A program made the position numbers and the translations under genes. Under the pieces are notes generated by a model. That model was not told the origin of the DNA and ran no database searches. It saw only the letters and a program-made list of their open reading frames with translations. 64,000 nt of DNA, taken from the NCBI GenBank assembly GCA_020628165.1, contig JAHDFM010000015.1:18807-82806 (forward strand), written 5' to 3'. Positions 45,986 to 55,783 of the stretch are shown here, piece by piece; positions within the stretch are counted from its first letter, which is position 1; each line of letters opens with the position of its first letter. The DNA is from Bdellovibrionales bacterium (GTDB lineage Bacteria > Bdellovibrionota > Bdellovibrionia > Bdellovibrionales > UBA1609).

Positions 45986-47176
45986 ATGCAATCTATAAAT
46001 ATTTTATTTCTATTCTTTTCATTTCAATTATTTGCTGCTTACCCCACCGCAAAACCAAACAATAACATTCGTGGTGAAATTGTAGACAACCAAAATCGAC
46101 TGTTACCCACAACTGAATATTTAGCATTTGCTGTTGATGGACAAGGTTACCATAGGTTTAGTGAAAGTAATGACTTTTATCATGGTACCGGATATTGGCT
46201 TCAAATTAGATCCGAGGTCTCACCTAATGAAAACCTCTCCATTAATCTTAGAACCATAATGTACTCTGGAACTAGTAGCGATGGTTATGCTGAACCCATT
46301 GGTTTCTATAATTTACTTCAGCTAAGTGGTCGTTTACCTAATAAAATATTTGGCGGTGAAATATCTGGCAAAGTATTAGATATTGAAAGACAAACTATTG
46401 GTAAAGGATTACTCGTCCAAGATAGAGAATTCTTTGGTGGTTTATTTCAATGGAAAAATCAATGGTTTAAAATATTCCTTAGAGGCACTGGTACAGGAGC
46501 AATAGTGCATGATGATGACACATATAATTTAGAATTTAGTTTTTTAGATGATATTATAGGGCTAGGTGCACTTCATTATGGAGAAAAAAGCAGAGATGGG
46601 TATCAATTTTTATACTCTAGTTATTCCTTCTTAGATTTTTTCTCTTATGACTTTGAGGTGGGAGTTAGGAATTCAAAATGGGCAGGTCTCTTAGCTCTTC
46701 AATTAGATTTTAAAAATGAATACTTTTCATTGGATACAAGGATAGAAGTAAGAATTTACGAAGACGGCTTCGGCGAAGAAATTGTTGGTCAAATTGCGCA
46801 GGATTATGTTTCCTTTGATCAATTAGACAAACCATACACTAATATTATGAATGCCTTTACCCAAGGTGATGATTTAAATATTTATGCCTTAAAGTTAAAC
46901 TTAAGATATAAATTCAATCATAATTGGCGAATTCATTATCTTAATGAGCTTGGACAGTTTAACTATAATAATTTTAAAAAAGAAAATTATTACTTTTACC
47001 GTGCAGGGGTTGAGTATTATCCTTTAAAACAAAGAGAAGACAATATGGTTCTATTTGCTTCAAATAAAATCTTAACAGATTCAAGAGCAGCGCCACCTGA
47101 TATTCCATCCCGAACTAATAACCCAATGTTTACAGATGAAAACTACATTGGACTAGAAGCAAACTTTGAGTTTTAA
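45986..47176 (+). CDS. Outer-membrane beta-barrel protein
   Basis: A 396-residue protein with a signal peptide (cleavage after LFAA, about residue 18). The mature chain is made of alternating amphipathic strands rich in Tyr, Phe and Gly (YWLQIRSEV, LSINLRTIMYSG, FFSYDFEVGVR, LNIYALKLNLRYKF, YYFYRAGVEYY) and ends YIGLEANFEF with a C-terminal Phe, the signal for BAM insertion. This suggests a 14- to 18-strand barrel. I recognise no specific porin family. A small membrane protein follows 47 bases downstream. Confidence 0.75.
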   Translation: MQSINILFLFFSFQLFAAYPTAKPNNNIRGEIVDNQNRLLPTTEYLAFAVDGQGYHRFSESNDFYHGTGYWLQIRSEVSPNENLSINLRTIMYSGTSSDGYAEPIGFYNLLQLSGRLPNKIFGGEISGKVLDIERQTIGKGLLVQDREFFGGLFQWKNQWFKIFLRGTGTGAIVHDDDTYNLEFSFLDDIIGLGALHYGEKSRDGYQFLYSSYSFLDFFSYDFEVGVRNSKWAGLLALQLDFKNEYFSLDTRIEVRIYEDGFGEEIVGQIAQDYVSFDQLDKPYTNIMNAFTQGDDLNIYALKLNLRYKFNHNWRIHYLNELGQFNYNNFKKENYYFYRAGVEYYPLKQREDNMVLFASNKILTDSRAAPPDIPSRTNNPMFTDENYIGLEANFEF

Positions 47177-47223
47177 TTTCTAGGGTCTACAGTACCTAAC
47201 TCATAAATAATGATTTAAGTAAA

Positions 47224-47586
47224 ATGACTTTAAACAAAAGCAGTGCCATGAAATTTTACCTTAAGATGCTCGCCATCTTTTATTTTTCTGGTGCCATCCT
47301 TCACATGTTTGATTTATTTGATTTAAGACTTTCTTTTTCAGAGATGAACACAACATGGAGAACTTGGACTGTTTATTTAACAATCGGTGATTTGATTGCA
47401 AGCTATGGACTATGGAATTTAAAAAAGTACGGCTTATATTCTTTTTTCTTAATTTCTATTTCACAGCTGATAGCTTATAGTTTTTTCAAAGATTTTTTTG
47501 GCAATCAAATATTTTTAATCGGATTCCATTTTCTGACATTAACAATATATGCAGTATTAAAACTGAGCTCAACAAATGTAAAATAA
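47224..47586 (+). CDS. Small four-helix membrane protein
   Basis: A 120-residue (or 112 if begun at ATG 47248) inner-membrane protein with four predicted transmembrane helices at about 11-30, 47-65, 70-88 and 93-113. It is Phe/Leu/Tyr-rich and basic at its ends. No family was recognised. It may be cotranscribed with the preceding barrel gene; neither start has a clear ribosome-binding site. Confidence 0.6.
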   Translation: MTLNKSSAMKFYLKMLAIFYFSGAILHMFDLFDLRLSFSEMNTTWRTWTVYLTIGDLIASYGLWNLKKYGLYSFFLISISQLIAYSFFKDFFGNQIFLIGFHFLTLTIYAVLKLSSTNVK

Positions 47587-47733
47587 ATCATATAGTCGTA
47601 CTAATAACTAGAAATGTACTAACTAAAGTTTGAGTACTGACAGAAAAGACAAATACTTTTTTAACACCCCCAAAACAAAGCAAATAACCTAATTTATGAT
47701 GCATGCTTGCTACCACAAGGAATCAGGTACCTT

Positions 47734-50118
47734 TTAGTCCTTTTTTAAGTTGCTTAGGGCGGCGAAGGGGTTGTTGAAGGCTTGTTTTTGGCGTCTTGGT
47801 TTTTGTTGAAACTTGTTGTTATTGTTTTTTGGGCCTCGCTTGAACTTGCCGTCTTTTGCACCTTTCGGGCCAGGGCGTTTGTTGAACTTTTTCTTGGCCT
47901 TTTTGTTGATCGCTACTTTTGGTTTTTCTTGTAGTAACATTGTTAGTGCAATCTGTGACTTTTCGGTGTCGACCTCTAAAACTTTGACTTGGACTTGATC
48001 GCCTGGGCTCACTATTTTTTGTGGATCATCGACAAATTGATGGGACAAATGCGATATATGCACTAATCCATCTTGGTGAACACCGATGTCGACAAAAGCT
48101 CCAAAGTTGGTCACATTTGTTACGATGCCTGGGCAGATCATATCTTTTTTTAAGTCTTTAACTTCTTGAATGTCTTCTCTGAACTTAAAAACTTTGAATG
48201 GATCTCTTGGGTCTCTACCTGGCTTTTCTAATTCTGAAAGAATATCATTGAATGTGTACTCACCAACGAGTTTTATCCACTTGTCTTTTTTATCTTTGAG
48301 AGCTTCAAGTCCAGCAGGTGTAGCAAGTTTTCCTACCGTGAGGTTCACATCTTTGGCCATCTCTCTGACTGCGGTGTAACTTTCTGGGTGAATGCCCATG
48401 TTGTCCAGAACTATTGGGCTTTCTGGAACTCGCAAGAAACCAGCCGCTTGCTCGTAGGCTTTCGTCGAAAGTCGATCAACCTTCATGAGTTCACTTCGTT
48501 CTTTGAACAAGCCATTGTCTTTTCTGTAGCTCACGATGTTATTAGCTATGGCTGGGCCTATACCTGACACATACTGAAGTAATGATGGACTTGCCGTGTT
48601 TAAATTAACACCCACTTGGTTCACGCAAGATTCAACCACGGATGATAGCGACTTTTTCAAATCACTTTGAGGAACATCATGCTGATATTGACCAACACCA
48701 ATGCTTTTAGGGTCAATTTTAACAAGCTCAGCGAGAGGATCTTGCAAACGTCTTGCAATTGAAATTGCGCCTCTCACTGTGAGGTCTAAATCTGGGAACT
48801 CTTCCCTCGCCACTTCAGAAGCCGAGTACACACTGGCACCCGACTCATTCACCATAATGACGTGACAGTCTGTGATCTCAAGTTCTTTGAGAACTTTTCT
48901 AATGAAGTTTTCAGCCTCACGGCCGCCAGTTCCGTTACCGACGGCAATCACTTCTAACTTGATTTGAGCGAATAACTCTTTAAATAACTTTTTAGCTTTT
49001 TCTAAATCATCGTTCTGCAAAATATGCATCACTGTGTGCGAGATAAAGTGACCACTTTGATCGACCAACGCTAACTTACAGCCAGTTTTTAACCCAGGAT
49101 CTACCCCTAAAACCACTTTGGTTCCAAATGGTGAGGTCATTAAAACTCGTCTTAAGTTGTCGGCAAAAACTCCAATGGCATGTTCGTCGGCATTTTCTTT
49201 TAAGAACGAATGTAACTCGTTCGTCACTGACGGCAACACATGAACTGTTAAGGCCACCTTTGCACTCAGTTTTAAAATGCCAGAAACCAAAGGATCTTCT
49301 TTGGAACATGCAAATGCTTCAAAAGATTTCAAATGCTCTTCATCGTTTGGAGACACAAAGGCAATTTTAAGCTCCCCTTCTTGCCAACCACGGCGCATGG
49401 CCAAATAACGGTGCGAGGCTTTTTTATCGACTAATTTTTTAGCTTCTTCTTTAAACTCACCGTACTTTTCATACTTAGAGTTCTTTTTAAACTTTGTGGT
49501 TTTCACAGAAGTCAAAACAGCGTGTTTAAAATAGTCATCACGAACAACACGACGAAGTTCTAAATTGGTATTGAGTTTTTCAACAAGTATATGTTGAGCT
49601 CCACGCAAGACCTCTTCATAAGTAGCAAAGCCCGCTTCAACATTGATAAATTCTTTGGCTTTGACTTCTAAAGCAACGGAGCTTTGCTCTTCTCCGTGAC
49701 CAATAGCCCAAATCCAGTCAGCGAGTGGCCCAATGCCAGCATCTCTAGCGATCTTAGCTTTTGTTTTTTTCTTTTTCTTATAAGGTCTGTAGATCTCTTC
49801 TAGCTCTCTGAGCTCATCACAAGACAAAATTTGTGACTGCAAATCGTCAGTCAGATTCTTTTGCTTAGTGAGCTCTTCAATGACGAAGGCTTTTCTTTTC
49901 TCTAAAGCGTCGAACTTCTCAAAAGTTTTGATCACAGCTTCAACTTGCACTTCATCCAAGTTGCCCGTCTGATCTTTACGATACCTTGAAATAAACGGAA
50001 CTGTGGCACCTTCCGCATGCAAGTTGAGAACGGCCAAGATGGACTTTTCCTTGACTGACGGAATGTTTTTTAAAAAGAATTTTTTTTGAGCTTCAGAGAG
50101 TTGAGTTAATTTTTCCAT
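47734..50118 (-). CDS. tex: Tex transcription accessory protein
   Basis: A 794-residue Tex/YhgF protein. The helical N-terminal Tex domain (TVPFISRYRKDQTGNLDEVQV, LREL EEIYRPYKKKKKTKA) is followed by a YqgF/RNase H-like domain (VVLGVDPGLKTGCKLALVD, about 336), a helix-hairpin-helix region (VSGIGPAIANNIVSYR, about 516) and an S1 RNA-binding domain (GIVTNVTNFGAFVDIGVHQDGLVHIS, about 663). A basic Lys/Arg/Asn/Gln-rich tail of about 60 residues ends the protein. Tex binds nucleic acids and the transcription machinery and is needed for stress tolerance and virulence in several pathogens. Third gene of the operon with infA, which it follows after six bases. Confidence 0.95.
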   Translation of the reverse strand: MEKLTQLSEAQKKFFLKNIPSVKEKSILAVLNLHAEGATVPFISRYRKDQTGNLDEVQVEAVIKTFEKFDALEKRKAFVIEELTKQKNLTDDLQSQILSCDELRELEEIYRPYKKKKKTKAKIARDAGIGPLADWIWAIGHGEEQSSVALEVKAKEFINVEAGFATYEEVLRGAQHILVEKLNTNLELRRVVRDDYFKHAVLTSVKTTKFKKNSKYEKYGEFKEEAKKLVDKKASHRYLAMRRGWQEGELKIAFVSPNDEEHLKSFEAFACSKEDPLVSGILKLSAKVALTVHVLPSVTNELHSFLKENADEHAIGVFADNLRRVLMTSPFGTKVVLGVDPGLKTGCKLALVDQSGHFISHTVMHILQNDDLEKAKKLFKELFAQIKLEVIAVGNGTGGREAENFIRKVLKELEITDCHVIMVNESGASVYSASEVAREEFPDLDLTVRGAISIARRLQDPLAELVKIDPKSIGVGQYQHDVPQSDLKKSLSSVVESCVNQVGVNLNTASPSLLQYVSGIGPAIANNIVSYRKDNGLFKERSELMKVDRLSTKAYEQAAGFLRVPESPIVLDNMGIHPESYTAVREMAKDVNLTVGKLATPAGLEALKDKKDKWIKLVGEYTFNDILSELEKPGRDPRDPFKVFKFREDIQEVKDLKKDMICPGIVTNVTNFGAFVDIGVHQDGLVHISHLSHQFVDDPQKIVSPGDQVQVKVLEVDTEKSQIALTMLLQEKPKVAINKKAKKKFNKRPGPKGAKDGKFKRGPKNNNNKFQQKPRRQKQAFNNPFAALSNLKKD

Positions 50119-50124
50119 GAATTT

Positions 50125-50343
50125 TTACTTGTGACGATACATTATCAAACCATGAGATGGGTCATAAGGGGAAACTCCAACTGTCACCTTATCACCAACA
50201 ACAACTCGAATATTAAAGCGACGCATTTTTCCACACAGTTTTGCTGAGATCTCAACGTCGTTTTCTAATTTGATCTTGTACAGACCACCTGCACCAGCAT
50301 CAATCACTTTACCTTCAAGTTGTGCCAAATCGTCTTTAGCCAT
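50125..50343 (-). CDS. infA: Translation initiation factor IF-1
   Basis: A 72-residue OB-fold protein that binds the ribosomal A site during initiation. MAKDDLAQLEGKVIDAG, LENDVEISAKLCGKMRRFNIRVVVGDKVTVGVSPYDPSHGLIMYRHK match IF-1 across its length; the usual I-R-I-L phrase and RYR ending are replaced by FNIRVV and YRHK. GAGG lies six bases before the ATG. It sits between the Lys-rich protein (two-base gap) and tex (six-base gap), not in the usual ribosomal-protein cluster. Confidence 0.93.
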   Translation of the reverse strand: MAKDDLAQLEGKVIDAGAGGLYKIKLENDVEISAKLCGKMRRFNIRVVVGDKVTVGVSPYDPSHGLIMYRHK

Positions 50344-50345
50344 AG

Positions 50346-50888
50346 TTACCTCGATTTATAATTGGAGATTAAATTCTTTATCCCACCTTCAAATAAGACC
50401 TCAAGCCTATCATTGGTGTTCGATAAAATAAATCCCCAACCTAATGTTTTATGTTTTAAACCGGTTTCGGGTTTAAAAGTGTTTTTCATGTTGTATTTAA
50501 CTGTTTCAATAGTTTCAACCTGTTTAAGAAGACTGTTCCATTTTTTTACAAGTTGCTCCTGTTGCAATAGCCTGAGAGTCTCTGCTTTGGTGACTCTTTT
50601 TTTGCGCTTCTTTTTAGCTGGCTTTGTATTTTTTTCAACGGGAACGACAACTTGTGACTCTAACTCTTCATTGGTGCTGGAACTTTGAACGGCAGTGGCT
50701 TTTTTAGAACTCACTTTTACTGACACTTTTTTCTTTGCTTTTTTAACAGATTTTTTCTTGCTTTGTGGGGTCTTCTTTTTAGTGGCTGATTTTTTTACAA
50801 CTTTTTTGGTTGTTTTTTTCTTAGCTTTTTTTTTGGGTGTCTTTTTAGACACTTTTTTTTTCAGCTTAGATTTTTTTTTCTTTGCCAT
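50346..50888 (-). CDS. Histone H1-like lysine-rich protein with unknown C-terminal domain
   Basis: A 180-residue protein in two parts. Residues 1-about 105 are Lys/Ala/Ser/Thr-rich (repeated KKK, KKAKKK and KKTTKK blocks), like the basic tails of eukaryotic H1 and bacterial H1-like nucleoid proteins. Residues about 110-180 form a folded-looking domain (LLKQVETIETVKYNM, GLKHKTLGWGFILSNTNDRLEVLFEGGIKNLI) that I do not recognise. DNA or RNA binding is inferred. First gene of the operon with infA and tex, suggesting a role in transcription/translation coupling or the nucleoid. Confidence 0.75.
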   Translation of the reverse strand: MAKKKKSKLKKKVSKKTPKKKAKKKTTKKVVKKSATKKKTPQSKKKSVKKAKKKVSVKVSSKKATAVQSSSTNEELESQVVVPVEKNTKPAKKKRKKRVTKAETLRLLQQEQLVKKWNSLLKQVETIETVKYNMKNTFKPETGLKHKTLGWGFILSNTNDRLEVLFEGGIKNLISNYKSR

Positions 50889-51002
50889 AAAGAGCTCCTT
50901 AGTTAGTATACATAACCTAATTTAGGCTCTGTGACCAGCGACTGTAACGCCTCGCGCCTGAATCTAAACACTTGATATGTTTTAAATTTTTAAGGAGCCT
51001 CC

Positions 51003-52073
51003 ATGGTCCACTGCACCGAGATCTACAAAGAGTTCAAAGAACTGTTAACCCCAATAAACACTAACTTTGAAAACACCGAAGTGTCTGAGCCCAAGTCAAC
51101 CAACGCTCCGTCTGAAAAGTGCGTACTCTACGTGCCCACTCAAAAAGTTTTTGATCAGGCATTGAGCTCAAGCGCTAGCCTTTTAATTATCGACAAAAAA
51201 ATAAATGCTGAAAACTCAAAAACAGACAAAGCCATATTTAGCTCTTCGAATTTGCAACTTTCCATGGCACTCATTAACCAAAGATTTTTCACCGCCCCCA
51301 ATTACAAGACCAGTTTCAATAAGGAACCAGGAGTTCACAAAACAGCACACGTTGCTACCACGGCAACTATTGGCAAAAATGTATCTATAGGACCGGGAGT
51401 CACTATTCACGACAACTGCGAGATCGGTGACAATGTCTACATCGGTGCCAATGCAGTTATTGATGCCGGCGCAAAAATTGGTGAGGCCACTCATATTTTC
51501 CCGCTTGTATATATCGGGCATGACACACATATTGGTAAAAATTGTAAGATCCAAGCAAACAGCAATATCGGCTCTGATGGCTTTGGGTATGGATCCTCCC
51601 ATTTAGGAGAGCATCACTACAAACCTCACCTCGGACGAGTAATCATTGGTGACAACGTAGATATTGGTGCTGGAGTTTGTATCGACCGTGGAACCTATGA
51701 AGACTCTACAATTGGTGCTGGAACTAAAGTAGATAATATGTGCCACTTTGGTCATAACATCATTATTGGCAAAAACTGTTTGTTTGCAGGCGGCGTCATG
51801 ACGGCAGGTTCGGCGACCATTGGAGACTATTGTGTTTTTGGTGGTGCCACTATCATTAATGGGCATATTTCAGTCACCAGCAAAGTTATGGTCGGAGGTA
51901 GATCTGCAGTTAATAAAAGCATAACAGAACCAGGACAGTACGCCGGTTACCCAATTCAACCTGTCAAAGACAGCTTAAGAACACTGACTAGCTTACCGCA
52001 CTTACCTAACTTAAGAAAAGCAGTTAAAAACCTGCAAAACAAAGTACAAGAGCTAAGTTCACTGAAGAAATAA
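51003..52073 (+). CDS. lpxD: UDP-3-O-acylglucosamine N-acyltransferase
   Basis: A 356-residue acyltransferase adding the N-linked acyl chain in lipid A synthesis. The N-terminal UDP-binding domain is divergent. From about residue 105 to 290 there is a left-handed beta-helix of hexapeptide repeats (ATIGKNVSIGPGVTIHDNCEIGDNVYIGANAVI and more). NIGSDGFGY, DIGAGVCIDRGTYEDSTIGAGTKVDN and CHFGHNIIIGKN (catalytic His) are LpxD-specific. AAGGAG sits five bases before the ATG. It is a stand-alone gene; the usual fabZ-lpxA neighbours are absent. Shows that the organism makes LPS. Confidence 0.93.
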   Translation: MVHCTEIYKEFKELLTPINTNFENTEVSEPKSTNAPSEKCVLYVPTQKVFDQALSSSASLLIIDKKINAENSKTDKAIFSSSNLQLSMALINQRFFTAPNYKTSFNKEPGVHKTAHVATTATIGKNVSIGPGVTIHDNCEIGDNVYIGANAVIDAGAKIGEATHIFPLVYIGHDTHIGKNCKIQANSNIGSDGFGYGSSHLGEHHYKPHLGRVIIGDNVDIGAGVCIDRGTYEDSTIGAGTKVDNMCHFGHNIIIGKNCLFAGGVMTAGSATIGDYCVFGGATIINGHISVTSKVMVGGRSAVNKSITEPGQYAGYPIQPVKDSLRTLTSLPHLPNLRKAVKNLQNKVQELSSLKK

Positions 52074-52113
52074 GATTTATTTTATATTTCACCAAATGAA
52101 TTACAAACCAATC

Positions 52114-53067
52114 TTAATTTACAAACGTAACATTAAACAATGATAGAAGCTGTTTGTACTTTGCACTTGAATTAGAAAGCAACATATAAGCTGGCTTTGT
52201 ATGATTACAAAATTTCTTTTTGTAATTATAAACACCATTTGAGTTATAAAAGTAATTGAACTGCCTAGCCATAAATAAACCAGCACTCACAACATTTTTT
52301 ATTTTTACATTTTTAAAAGGGCACAAACCAAGATCTATGTAAGTTCGCTCTTCTTCCTTCAAACGAAGTAAAATATTTACGATGAGAAAATCAAGAGCCA
52401 TCTTATATTTGGTGGGGTGCTTAAGCATATGATCAATGTAAAAGTTAATCTGCCCCTTTGCCTCTCGGTATTTGTCTAAGCTGACATAGGCGATGATTTT
52501 ATTGTTTTGATCCGTAACAATGAAATGGCGATCAGAAATTTTATTGTCTTCGATTTTTACTGGGCTCAGTAAAAAGCCGATACGCTTGTACTGATTTTTG
52601 TTGTTAAACCATTTCGACTCTAAGTTTTTTATGGCGTAAAAATTTTCAAAGTAATCTTTGCGGTCTAACTCTTTAAAAGTGAGTCTTTTCTTTTCGCCAT
52701 AGTTGAGAGCGCGGCGAAACTCTTTGCCGTCTTTGCCATCAATAGAAAACTCAGCCAGGTGATTTCCTATGGTAATACCAGCCTGATAGACACTGTACTT
52801 ATCCACTCTTTCAGACACGTACTCACTGAAGTAATATCCACAACTGGCTTTCCCTTGCATAGCCGCCCAATCGTGAAAACTATCTAACAACTTAGGAATG
52901 TCTGTTTTTCTTGCACAAATGGGATCGCCGGCAATTACGAAAGTGTCATCGTGAACTTGATAAGCCACTTTGCCTTCATTGAAAGTTGCAATGTTCTTTT
53001 CAGTTTTTAGATGTGTTTTGTGCAAAGGAAAAAAAGAATGTTTTTCAATGTATTGTTTGGCATCCAT
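52114..53067 (-). CDS. DUF2156 / lysyl-phosphatidylglycerol synthase-like acyltransferase domain protein
   Basis: A 317-residue soluble protein matching the GNAT-like DUF2156 domain of MprF-type enzymes: VAYQVHDDTFVIAGDPIC, EFRRALNYGEKKRLTF, QINFYIDHMLKHP and TYIDLGLCPF. It lacks the membrane flippase domain of MprF, so it is a stand-alone catalytic-like domain. A role in aminoacyl transfer to lipid or another acceptor is inferred. ATG 53067 is chosen because the upstream residues are not family-like. The upstream pyrophosphatase gene is separated by a strong terminator, so it has its own promoter. Confidence 0.75.
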   Translation of the reverse strand: MDAKQYIEKHSFFPLHKTHLKTEKNIATFNEGKVAYQVHDDTFVIAGDPICARKTDIPKLLDSFHDWAAMQGKASCGYYFSEYVSERVDKYSVYQAGITIGNHLAEFSIDGKDGKEFRRALNYGEKKRLTFKELDRKDYFENFYAIKNLESKWFNNKNQYKRIGFLLSPVKIEDNKISDRHFIVTDQNNKIIAYVSLDKYREAKGQINFYIDHMLKHPTKYKMALDFLIVNILLRLKEEERTYIDLGLCPFKNVKIKNVVSAGLFMARQFNYFYNSNGVYNYKKKFCNHTKPAYMLLSNSSAKYKQLLSLFNVTFVN

Positions 53068-53101
53068 TGAAAGAATTATAACCACTCATTTTGTAATCAG
53101 C

Positions 53102-53137
53102 AAAAAAAAAGCCACAAAACATTCAGTTTTGTGGCTT
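53102..53137 (-). terminator. Rho-independent terminator of hppA
   Basis: A perfect 12-bp stem (AAGCCACAAAAC 53109-53120 with GTTTTGTGGCTT 53126-53137) and a 5-base loop. On the minus strand it runs into nine T, 22 bases after the hppA stop. Confidence 0.92.
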
Positions 53138-53159
53138 GAAATAAATTTTTTATAAATCT

Positions 53160-55190
53160 TTAAACAATTTTCGCAGCTAATAATAAGGCAACAATAGAAA
53201 TTAGCTTGACGAGAATGTTCATCGCAGGGCCAGTTGTGTCTTTGTACGGATCACCAACTGTGTCTCCAATAACAGCAGCGGCGTGAGCTTCTGTTCCTTT
53301 TTTCTCACCTTCAACAGCACCTGTTTCGATGAACTTTTTAGCGTTATCCCAAGCACCACCAGCATTAGACATAAGCAATGCTAGCACAACACCTGTTAAT
53401 AAAGATCCAGCAAGCATTCCACCTAAAGAGGCTGCGCCTAAACCGTACCCAACTAACACAGGTGCAATCACAGCAATTACAACTGGAAGGACCATTTCTC
53501 TAAGAGCAGCGTTGGTAGAAATTTCAACACACTTTGCTGTGTCTGGCTTACCTTTACCTTCTAACAGGCCAGGGATCTCTCTGAACTGTCTACGAATTTC
53601 AGTCACCATGTCTCCAGCAGCTTTACCAACTGATGTCATTGTCATAGCAGCACAAACAAGAACAACCATGGCACCGATAAGCAAACCTATAACAACTTGT
53701 GGGTTAGTGATGTCCATCGCTAGATCAGCACCTAAAGCAGAAACCACTTTTTGTTTGTAAGCAACGAAAAGAGCAAGTGACGTTAAAGCTGCTGAACCAA
53801 TGGCAAAACCTTTACCAATAGCAGCTGTTGTGTTTCCAATAGCATCTAGACCGTCAGTGATCTTTCTAACTTCTGGGCCAAGCTCAGACATTTCAGAAAT
53901 ACCACCAGCGTTATCAGCAACTGGGCCGTAAGCATCGATTGTCATAGTTACACCAACAGTTGCAAGCATTCCTACTGCAGCCATTGCAATACCGTAAAGA
54001 CCAGCAAATTTAAATGAAACTAAGATTGCACCAGCAATTAAAAGTAATGGACCAGCACACGACTCAAGACCCACGGCCATACCAGCAATGATGTTCGTAG
54101 CAGGACCTGTTTTTGAAGCTTCAGCAATTTTAAATACAGGCTTAGAAGCTGTGTAGTACTCAGTCACTTTACCAATTGCAAAACCAGCAACGGTACCAGC
54201 GATGATCGCCCAAAAAACATTTAAACCAAAACCATTCTGAGTTAAGTAAAAAGCAGCAGCTCCTAAGAACACAACACCAGCTGTAACCTCGCAAAGAGTT
54301 AAAGCCTTAGCTGGGTCTGCTTTTTTAAACAAGCTCATTCCCCAAATACCAATCATTGAAGAAGCTAAACCTAAAACTGAAAGGATAATTGGAAGGCCTA
54401 TCAACATAGATGTAGTTACGTTGTCTCCAAAGATAGTCGCCATTGTTTCTGGCTGCATTGTTGCTGCGATCGTAATCGCCGCAACCATAGCACCTACATA
54501 AGATTCAAAAATATCGGCACCCATACCGGCAACATCACCAACGTTGTCACCAACGTTGTCGGCAATCACACCTGGGTTTCTTGGGTCATCTTCAGGGATT
54601 CCAGCTTCCACTTTACCAACAAGGTCAGAACCAACATCAGCAGCTTTAGTAAAAATTCCGCCACCAATTCTCGCAAAAAGGGCAATAGATGAAGCACCCA
54701 TTGAAAAACCAGAAATAATAGATGTTAAATCAGAGTTTGCATTGTGGAAGTAGTAAAGTGAACCAAGTCCAAGTAAACCTAAACTTGCAACTGAAAGACC
54801 CATCACTGATCCACTACTGAAGGCCACTTGAAGGGCTGCACCTACGCCGTGATCTTTGGCAGCTGCTGTTGTTCTGACGTTACCTTTTGTTGCTGACTTC
54901 ATACCGATGAATCCAGCAAGTCCAGAGCAAGAGGCTCCTAGGATAAACGCAATCATTGTTTGTAAGCCAAAACCACCGACGTAAAGAAGGCCTGCTACGA
55001 CAACAACGAAGATTGAGAGATACTTGTATTCAGCTTTAAGAAAAGCCATGGCGCCTAGGTGTATCTCATCACCTATCGCTTTCATTTTATCTGTACCAGT
55101 TGGTTTTTTTACAAGACCACCGTAAGTCAGTAATGCTAAAGCAAGACCGACCACACCTGCAACGGGGGCCAAGGCAAACATAGATTGCAT
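53160..55190 (-). CDS. hppA: Membrane-bound ion-pumping pyrophosphatase, K+-dependent type
   Basis: A 676-residue protein with about 16 membrane helices that couples pyrophosphate hydrolysis to H+ or Na+ transport. The active-site loops are present: [58 protein letters not shown] and [35 protein letters not shown] carries the Ala and Gly that mark K+-dependent members (K+-independent ones have Lys there). Whether H+ or Na+ is pumped cannot be settled by eye. AAGGAG precedes the ATG by six bases. Monocistronic. Confidence 0.96.
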   Translation of the reverse strand: MQSMFALAPVAGVVGLALALLTYGGLVKKPTGTDKMKAIGDEIHLGAMAFLKAEYKYLSIFVVVVAGLLYVGGFGLQTMIAFILGASCSGLAGFIGMKSATKGNVRTTAAAKDHGVGAALQVAFSSGSVMGLSVASLGLLGLGSLYYFHNANSDLTSIISGFSMGASSIALFARIGGGIFTKAADVGSDLVGKVEAGIPEDDPRNPGVIADNVGDNVGDVAGMGADIFESYVGAMVAAITIAATMQPETMATIFGDNVTTSMLIGLPIILSVLGLASSMIGIWGMSLFKKADPAKALTLCEVTAGVVFLGAAAFYLTQNGFGLNVFWAIIAGTVAGFAIGKVTEYYTASKPVFKIAEASKTGPATNIIAGMAVGLESCAGPLLLIAGAILVSFKFAGLYGIAMAAVGMLATVGVTMTIDAYGPVADNAGGISEMSELGPEVRKITDGLDAIGNTTAAIGKGFAIGSAALTSLALFVAYKQKVVSALGADLAMDITNPQVVIGLLIGAMVVLVCAAMTMTSVGKAAGDMVTEIRRQFREIPGLLEGKGKPDTAKCVEISTNAALREMVLPVVIAVIAPVLVGYGLGAASLGGMLAGSLLTGVVLALLMSNAGGAWDNAKKFIETGAVEGEKKGTEAHAAAVIGDTVGDPYKDTTGPAMNILVKLISIVALLLAAKIV

Positions 55191-55399
55191 CAGTTGCTCC
55201 TTGTTAAATAAATATTGATTAGTTCACAAATTAGATAGTTTTATATATTTAATCAACTACAAATATCTATTAGAACTGTATTAGCGGCGATCGCCTTCGC
55301 GCGTTAAGGTGCTTGCTTTCCTCAACTAATTATCATACTTAATGCATCCATTTGTTATCGCCCCCCCACACTTTCTAGATAACAGCCAAGGGAACGACC

Positions 55400-55750
55400 A
55401 TGTCATACAATTTCTACAAAATCCTTCACTTAAGCGGCATTTTTCTTATCTTTTTATCTTTTGGTGGCATCTATATTAACAGTGTCGTTTCAGAAAAAAA
55501 GAAGTGGCTGCTTGCTTTTAACGGCATTGGCTTAACATTAGCTCTTGTTGGAGGCTTTGGTCTTCTCGCTAGACTTGAAATAATTACCAACTGGCCAATG
55601 TGGGTTTGGGCAAAGCTCATCATCTGGGTCATTTTTGCTATTCTTCCATCCATTTCTATTCGCAAGAAGGTTGACCCAAAAGTAATGACACTCATCACTT
55701 TTGTTATTGGTGTTTTGGCTATTTACTTAGCAAATATGAAACCATTTTAA
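55400..55750 (+). CDS. Small four-helix membrane protein
   Basis: A 116-residue protein with four transmembrane helices at about 5-25, 38-57, 68-86 and 93-112 and short basic loops. The ordered YKILHLSGIFLIFLSFGG, LARLEIITNWPMWVWAKLIIWV and conserved-looking His, Trp and Gly residues resemble small SirB2/CopD-type membrane proteins, but I cannot assign a family. GGGAACGACC precedes the ATG. Monocistronic. Confidence 0.6.
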   Translation: MSYNFYKILHLSGIFLIFLSFGGIYINSVVSEKKKWLLAFNGIGLTLALVGGFGLLARLEIITNWPMWVWAKLIIWVIFAILPSISIRKKVDPKVMTLITFVIGVLAIYLANMKPF

Positions 55751-55783
55751 GGCCCAAAATTTACTAGACTATAAAAACACAAT

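Noticed and set aside
55286..55295. GGCGATCGCC palindrome upstream of hppA (HIP1-like)
   Set aside because: A single occurrence; HIP1 is meaningful only when highly repeated.
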